A stretch of DNA of 64,000 nt from Polyangiaceae bacterium (GTDB lineage Bacteria > Myxococcota_A > Polyangia > Polyangiales > Polyangiaceae), in assembly GCA_020633235.1 (NCBI GenBank), contig JACKEA010000005.1:124001-188000 (forward strand), in the 5' to 3' direction. Shown here one piece after another: positions 60,617 through 64,000 of this stretch (its first letter is position 1; each line of letters opens with the position of its first letter). A program made the translations under genes and the position numbers. The notes under the pieces were generated by a model. That model was given only the letters and a program-made list of their open reading frames with translations. It was not told the DNA's origin and made no database searches.

Positions 60617-60654
60617 GGGCCGCGCGAGACGCGCCCCATCGTCTCGCGCGGCCC
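60617..60654 (+). terminator. 15-bp-stem hairpin between hsp20 and CBS genes
   Basis: Arms GGGCCGCGCGAGACG and CGTCTCGCGCGGCCC pair perfectly around an 8-nt loop, 9 bp after the hsp20 stop and just before the next ribosome site. There is no U-tract, so it may be an attenuator or protect the hsp20 mRNA end. Confidence 0.5.
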
Positions 60655-60667
60655 GAGGGAGGGACCC

Positions 60668-61111
60668 ATGAAGTGCGAGGACGTGATGAAGCGCCAGCTG
60701 TCCGCAATTGCGCCGCAGACGACGGCAGCGCGGGCTGCGCGAGAGATGCGCGCCGCCGGTATCGGATTCTTGCCGGTGTGCAACCGCGAGGGAACGGTCG
60801 TCGGTGTGCTCACGGATCGCGACCTCGCGCTCCGGGTGTGCGCGGACCAGCTGCCGGTGGAAACGACCACCGCGAGCGCGATCATGACGACCGCCGTCAT
60901 CGCCTGCCGTGGGGACGACAGCCTCGACCAGGTGGAAGCCTTGATGGCTCGGCATCAGAAGTCTCGTCTCGTCGTGGTGGACCCAAACGGGCATCTGGCC
61001 GGGGTGGTCAGCATCACGGATCTTTTGCAGGTGGAGGAGCCAATCCGCGTTGCGCGTTTGCTTCGGCAAGTAAGTGCGCGATGCTTCCGCTACGAAGGAG
61101 CTCAGGCATGA
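60668..61111 (+). CDS. CBS-pair protein
   Basis: This 147-aa protein has two CBS domains: EDVMKRQLSAIAPQTTAARAAREM...GVLTDRDLALRV and SAIMTTAVIACRGDDSLDQVEALM...GVVSITDLLQV. It should bind AMP, ATP or SAM-like ligands. GAGGGAGGG gives a strong ribosome site before ATG 60668. It follows hsp20 across a hairpin and leads 22 bp before the GH57 gene. Confidence 0.9.
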   Translation: MKCEDVMKRQLSAIAPQTTAARAAREMRAAGIGFLPVCNREGTVVGVLTDRDLALRVCADQLPVETTTASAIMTTAVIACRGDDSLDQVEALMARHQKSRLVVVDPNGHLAGVVSITDLLQVEEPIRVARLLRQVSARCFRYEGAQA

Positions 61112-61133
61112 ACGCGGCTCCCGGGAGGTGGTG

Positions 61134-63443
61134 GTGAGGATCTGGCACATGACGGCGGATGCGCCGCGCATGCCGTTGCGCGCAGCGCCGGAGGAGCGGA
61201 TACGCTTGCGGGTGGGCACTTGGCCCGTGGCTCCCGGTCAGTCGGTGTGGGCCACGTGTCGTGTGCGAGGCAAGGACGGCAGCGCCACCGAGCTCGTCCG
61301 CAAGGGGCGCTGGCTGTGTAACGAAGGTCCGAACAGCATCTGGGAGATCGAGCTCGGGCGGTTCCGGCGCGGCGACTCCGTCGAGTACACCGTGCTCGGT
61401 AGCGACGCCGAGGGGGGCGACTGCTCCAGCGAGCAGTTCGCTTTTTCCGTCGGTCCCAAGCTTCTGCTGGCTCTCTTGTGGCATCAGCACCAGCCGCTGT
61501 ACGCGCCGCACCACGCAGGCCCGGGCCCGGCCATTCTGCGCCAGCCGTGGGCTCGCTTGCACGCGCTCCGGGACTATCTCGGAATGGCGGCGTTGGCGGC
61601 GGAGCAACCGGCGTTGCATCTGACCATCAATCTGTCGCCGGTGCTGCTCTTGCAGCTCGATGGCTACGTCGCGCACACGATGACCGACGCGGCCCTCGAG
61701 CTCACGAGGAAGCCCGCCGAGCAGCTGGATGCGGAAGAGCGCCGCCAGCTCCTGGCGTCGTTCTTCGATGCCCATTGGCACAACCAGATCGAGCGTCATC
61801 CCCGCTACGCGGAGCTGTTTGCCCGGCACGCCGCCGAGAAGCCATTCTCGGCCCAAGATCTGCGGGATCTGCAGATGTGGTTCAACTTGGCGTGGTTCTC
61901 CAGCGAGCTCCGCCGCGGCGAGCTCCGGTTGCCCACCGGCAAGGTCGCCTCGGTTCGACGCTTCGTGGAGCAGGGCGCCGGCTTCTCTCACCAAGACGTG
62001 CTCGAGATGATCGCGGAGCAGGAAGCGGTGATGGAGGCGGTGGTCCCACTCCACGCCGAGCTGCAGCGCCGCGGGCAGATCGAGGTGAGCACCACGCCCA
62101 AGTACCATCCCATTTTGCCGCTGTTGGTGGATACGGACCGCGCCACGCTGGACCGCGCGGGCACCTGGCTCCCGGAGCGCTTCGCCCACCCGGAGGACGC
62201 ACATGCGCAGGTGCGCGCTGCAGTGGCGGACTACACGCGGCGCTTCGGCGTGCCGCCCCGAGGCATGTGGCCGGCGGAGGGCGCCGTCGCCGACTTCGTC
62301 GTGCCCATCTTCGCCGAGCACGGCGTGCGCTGGCTGGCGTCGGACCGCGGCGTCTTGGCGCGCTCCGGCAAGTGGGGCTACGCCGTCGACGATCCCGACG
62401 TCGCGTGTCAGCCCTATCGCGCCGAGGCGGCGGGCACGGAGCTCACCGTGTTCTTCCGCGACACCCAGCTCGCGGACGCCATCGGCTTCAGCTATCAACA
62501 CTACGCGGACCCCGCCCGCGCCGCCCGGCATTGGCTCACGGATCTGAAAGAGCGCCTGGCCAGCCGGGTCAGCGGGGAGGACCGCGTCGTCACCGTTGCC
62601 CTCGACGGCGAAAATCCTTGGGGCGGATACGTCGACGACGGCCGTTCGTTCCTGCGCGCGCTGTACGCCGAATGCGTGGCAGAGCCGCAGATCGAGACGG
62701 TCACCTTCTCCGAGTATCTCGACGGCAACGCCGCGCGGGATCTGGCGCCGCATCCAGTGGCCGGGCTCGAGCGCGTGCACGAGCTGTTCAATGGCTCCTG
62801 GGCGGACGAGAGCGGGTCGGCACCAGGGGTGGATCTCGGCACCTGGATCGGTGAGGAAGAAGAGAACCGCGCCTGGAACTTGCTCGGTGCCTTGCGCCGT
62901 GCGCTGTCCGACGCGGGTCTCACGCCGGAGGCGGCCCCAGAGGCCTTCGAGGCGCTGTACGCCGCCGAGGGCAGCGACTGGTTCTGGTGGTACGGGACGG
63001 ACCAGGATTCGGGCCACGACGACGAGTTCGACGCTCTGTTTCGCGCGCATGTCATGGCGGCGTACCGCCTGGCGGGCCTCTCCGTACCGGCGGAGGTTCG
63101 ACGTCGCATCGTGCCCCGCAGCGTGCCGTGGTCCTTCGCCGAGAAGGCGCACGAGATGCCCGCCGAGAGTCGCCTGCACGTGCGCACGAACTGCCCCGGA
63201 GTCCTGCGCTATCGCGTGGACGACGGCGGCGAGCGCCGCCAGACGTTGCTGCCCACCGGCGGGGCGATGGCCGGCGTGCAGCGCTTCGAGACGGTGATGG
63301 GTCCCATGCCCAGTGGGGCACGGGTGCTCGCCTTCCGCTTCGAGTGTGGACGCCCCGGATGCGTCAGCGAGACCTGCGCTCAGGGCGAGCAACGCGTGGT
63401 GGTGTTGCCGGCGTCGTCGCGCAGTCCGGATCTCCAGCAATGA
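61134..63443 (+). CDS. GH57-family glycoside hydrolase
   Basis: This protein of about 769 aa has an N-terminal carbohydrate-binding or beta domain (1-110), then a GH57 catalytic barrel: LLWHQHQPLYAPHH, TTPKYHPILPLL, nucleophile region RGMWPAEGAV and acid/base region ALDGENPWGGY. The family includes alpha-amylases, 4-alpha-glucanotransferases and branching enzymes, so an intracellular glycogen-type substrate is likely. GTG 61134 follows GGGAGG at ideal spacing and is preferred to ATG 61149. It overlaps the next gene by 4 nt. Confidence 0.9.
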   Translation: MRIWHMTADAPRMPLRAAPEERIRLRVGTWPVAPGQSVWATCRVRGKDGSATELVRKGRWLCNEGPNSIWEIELGRFRRGDSVEYTVLGSDAEGGDCSSEQFAFSVGPKLLLALLWHQHQPLYAPHHAGPGPAILRQPWARLHALRDYLGMAALAAEQPALHLTINLSPVLLLQLDGYVAHTMTDAALELTRKPAEQLDAEERRQLLASFFDAHWHNQIERHPRYAELFARHAAEKPFSAQDLRDLQMWFNLAWFSSELRRGELRLPTGKVASVRRFVEQGAGFSHQDVLEMIAEQEAVMEAVVPLHAELQRRGQIEVSTTPKYHPILPLLVDTDRATLDRAGTWLPERFAHPEDAHAQVRAAVADYTRRFGVPPRGMWPAEGAVADFVVPIFAEHGVRWLASDRGVLARSGKWGYAVDDPDVACQPYRAEAAGTELTVFFRDTQLADAIGFSYQHYADPARAARHWLTDLKERLASRVSGEDRVVTVALDGENPWGGYVDDGRSFLRALYAECVAEPQIETVTFSEYLDGNAARDLAPHPVAGLERVHELFNGSWADESGSAPGVDLGTWIGEEEENRAWNLLGALRRALSDAGLTPEAAPEAFEALYAAEGSDWFWWYGTDQDSGHDDEFDALFRAHVMAAYRLAGLSVPAEVRRRIVPRSVPWSFAEKAHEMPAESRLHVRTNCPGVLRYRVDDGGERRQTLLPTGGAMAGVQRFETVMGPMPSGARVLAFRFECGRPGCVSETCAQGEQRVVVLPASSRSPDLQQ

Positions 63444-64000
63444 TTCGCCTCGCGCTGGCGGCGCTCTTCGGCTTGCTCTTGTTGCCGTTGCCCGTCGCCG
63501 GTGCGAAGCCCGCTCCGCTGAAGGTCGCCGTCGTCGACCTACGCGTCCACCTGCCGTACCAGCTCGTCTCCAAGGGGCGCGCCATGGCCCTCGGTAGCGG
63601 TCAGGCGGATCTCGCGCGGATGCGTCACGGGGGCGTGTATGGCGTGGTGCTGCCGCTGCTTGGCGGGCTTCGCAGCGAACCGCGTGCCGAGCGGCTTTTG
63701 CCCGTGTACCTCAGCGTGCAGCGTGCCTTGAACCGGACGCCGGAGCTGCGCCTGCCCGGCTGTCGGCGCGCTGGTTCCGGCTTTCGCACGTGGCTCGCCA
63801 TCGAAGGGGCGGGGGAGCTCGCCGGCGCCCCCACCTCCGCGGGCTTGTGGGTGACCCGCGGCGTGCGCCTGTTCGGATTGGTGCGAACGGAGGACGACGA
63901 CCTCGCTACCTCCGCGTCCACGCCGGAGCCGGTTCTCACCGGGCTCAGCGCCAAGGGGCGCACGCTGGTGCACGCCATCCACCAGGCCGGGGGAGTGGTC
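63440..64000 (+). CDS. M19 (membrane dipeptidase)-like exported protein, 3' end cut
   Basis: The first 187 codons are visible before the right edge. A Sec signal (LALAALFGLLLLPLPVAGA) is followed by an M19-like pattern: VAVVDLRVHLPYQL, DLARMRHGGVYGVVLP, WLAIEGAGEL, and TRGVRLFGLVRTEDDDLATS. In M19 peptidases the first metal motif is DxHxD; here it reads DLRVH, so zinc ligands appear lost. It may be a non-catalytic relative. It is coupled to the GH57 gene (ATGA overlap). Confidence 0.6.
   Translation, partial: MIRLALAALFGLLLLPLPVAGAKPAPLKVAVVDLRVHLPYQLVSKGRAMALGSGQADLARMRHGGVYGVVLPLLGGLRSEPRAERLLPVYLSVQRALNRTPELRLPGCRRAGSGFRTWLAIEGAGELAGAPTSAGLWVTRGVRLFGLVRTEDDDLATSASTPEPVLTGLSAKGRTLVHAIHQAGGVV

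Overview
The window is GC-rich bacterial DNA that reads like a myxobacterium (Myxococcota, probably Polyangia/Sorangiineae). This rests on five things seen here: many short lipoproteins whose lipobox is followed by Gly/Ser/Ala-rich linkers, a MYXO-CTERM-type tail, lineage-typical families (DUF4388, DUF507, a TIGR04552-like protein), two sigma-54 activators, and GTG/TTG starts with many 4-nt ATGA/GTGA overlaps. The species call is inference. I see no insertion sequence, phage, CRISPR array, rRNA or origin.

Layout. 0-11 kb: a DEAD-box helicase cut by the left edge, a polyprenyl diphosphate synthase, a GbsR/MarR regulator, a GYF-like/TPR gene pair, an L,D-transpeptidase, envelope proteins and panD. 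11-19 kb: exported proteins, including a low-GC beta-helix lipoprotein and a 1417-codon ORF that looks like two lipoprotein genes fused in frame. 19-26 kb: a YdeI-like protein, mtnP-pfkB, gmk-yicC-epimerase, DUF507, a TIGR04552-like gene with an unclear start, and a 58-codon membrane protein. 26-33 kb: a lipoprotein/SH3/DUF4266/DUF3570 operon, an FHA sigma-54 activator operon with a c-type cytochrome, an OmpA-like lipoprotein and another lipoprotein. 33-40 kb: dnaE, a DUF4388 protein, a small lipoprotein behind a near-perfect sigma-54 promoter, tRNA-Lys and a Tat-lipoprotein PLP enzyme.

40.8-61 kb is the most coherent part and looks like a low-oxygen or dormancy island. It holds four universal stress proteins, an NtrC-type response regulator, two CBS-pair proteins, a complete cbb3 oxidase operon (ccoNO fusion, ccoQ, a one-heme ccoP, ccoG, fixH/ccoH, a SafE-like copper protein, ccoI, ccoS), a Ca2+-type P-ATPase, a hemerythrin, an acetyl-CoA hydrolase/transferase fused to a GNAT acetyltransferase, a P-loop kinase-like ATPase and an Hsp20. 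Three of its transcription units have sigma-54-like -24/-12 elements accompanied by a shared TTGCGCA/TGCGCAA motif, which suggests common control by an enhancer-binding protein such as the NtrC-type regulator. A GH57 glycoside hydrolase and a truncated M19-like peptidase close the window.

A family of seven short GC-rich palindromic elements lies at gene 3' ends. A copy sits in every convergent junction that has more than about 30 bp of space, so it may act in transcription termination or mRNA 3'-end protection.
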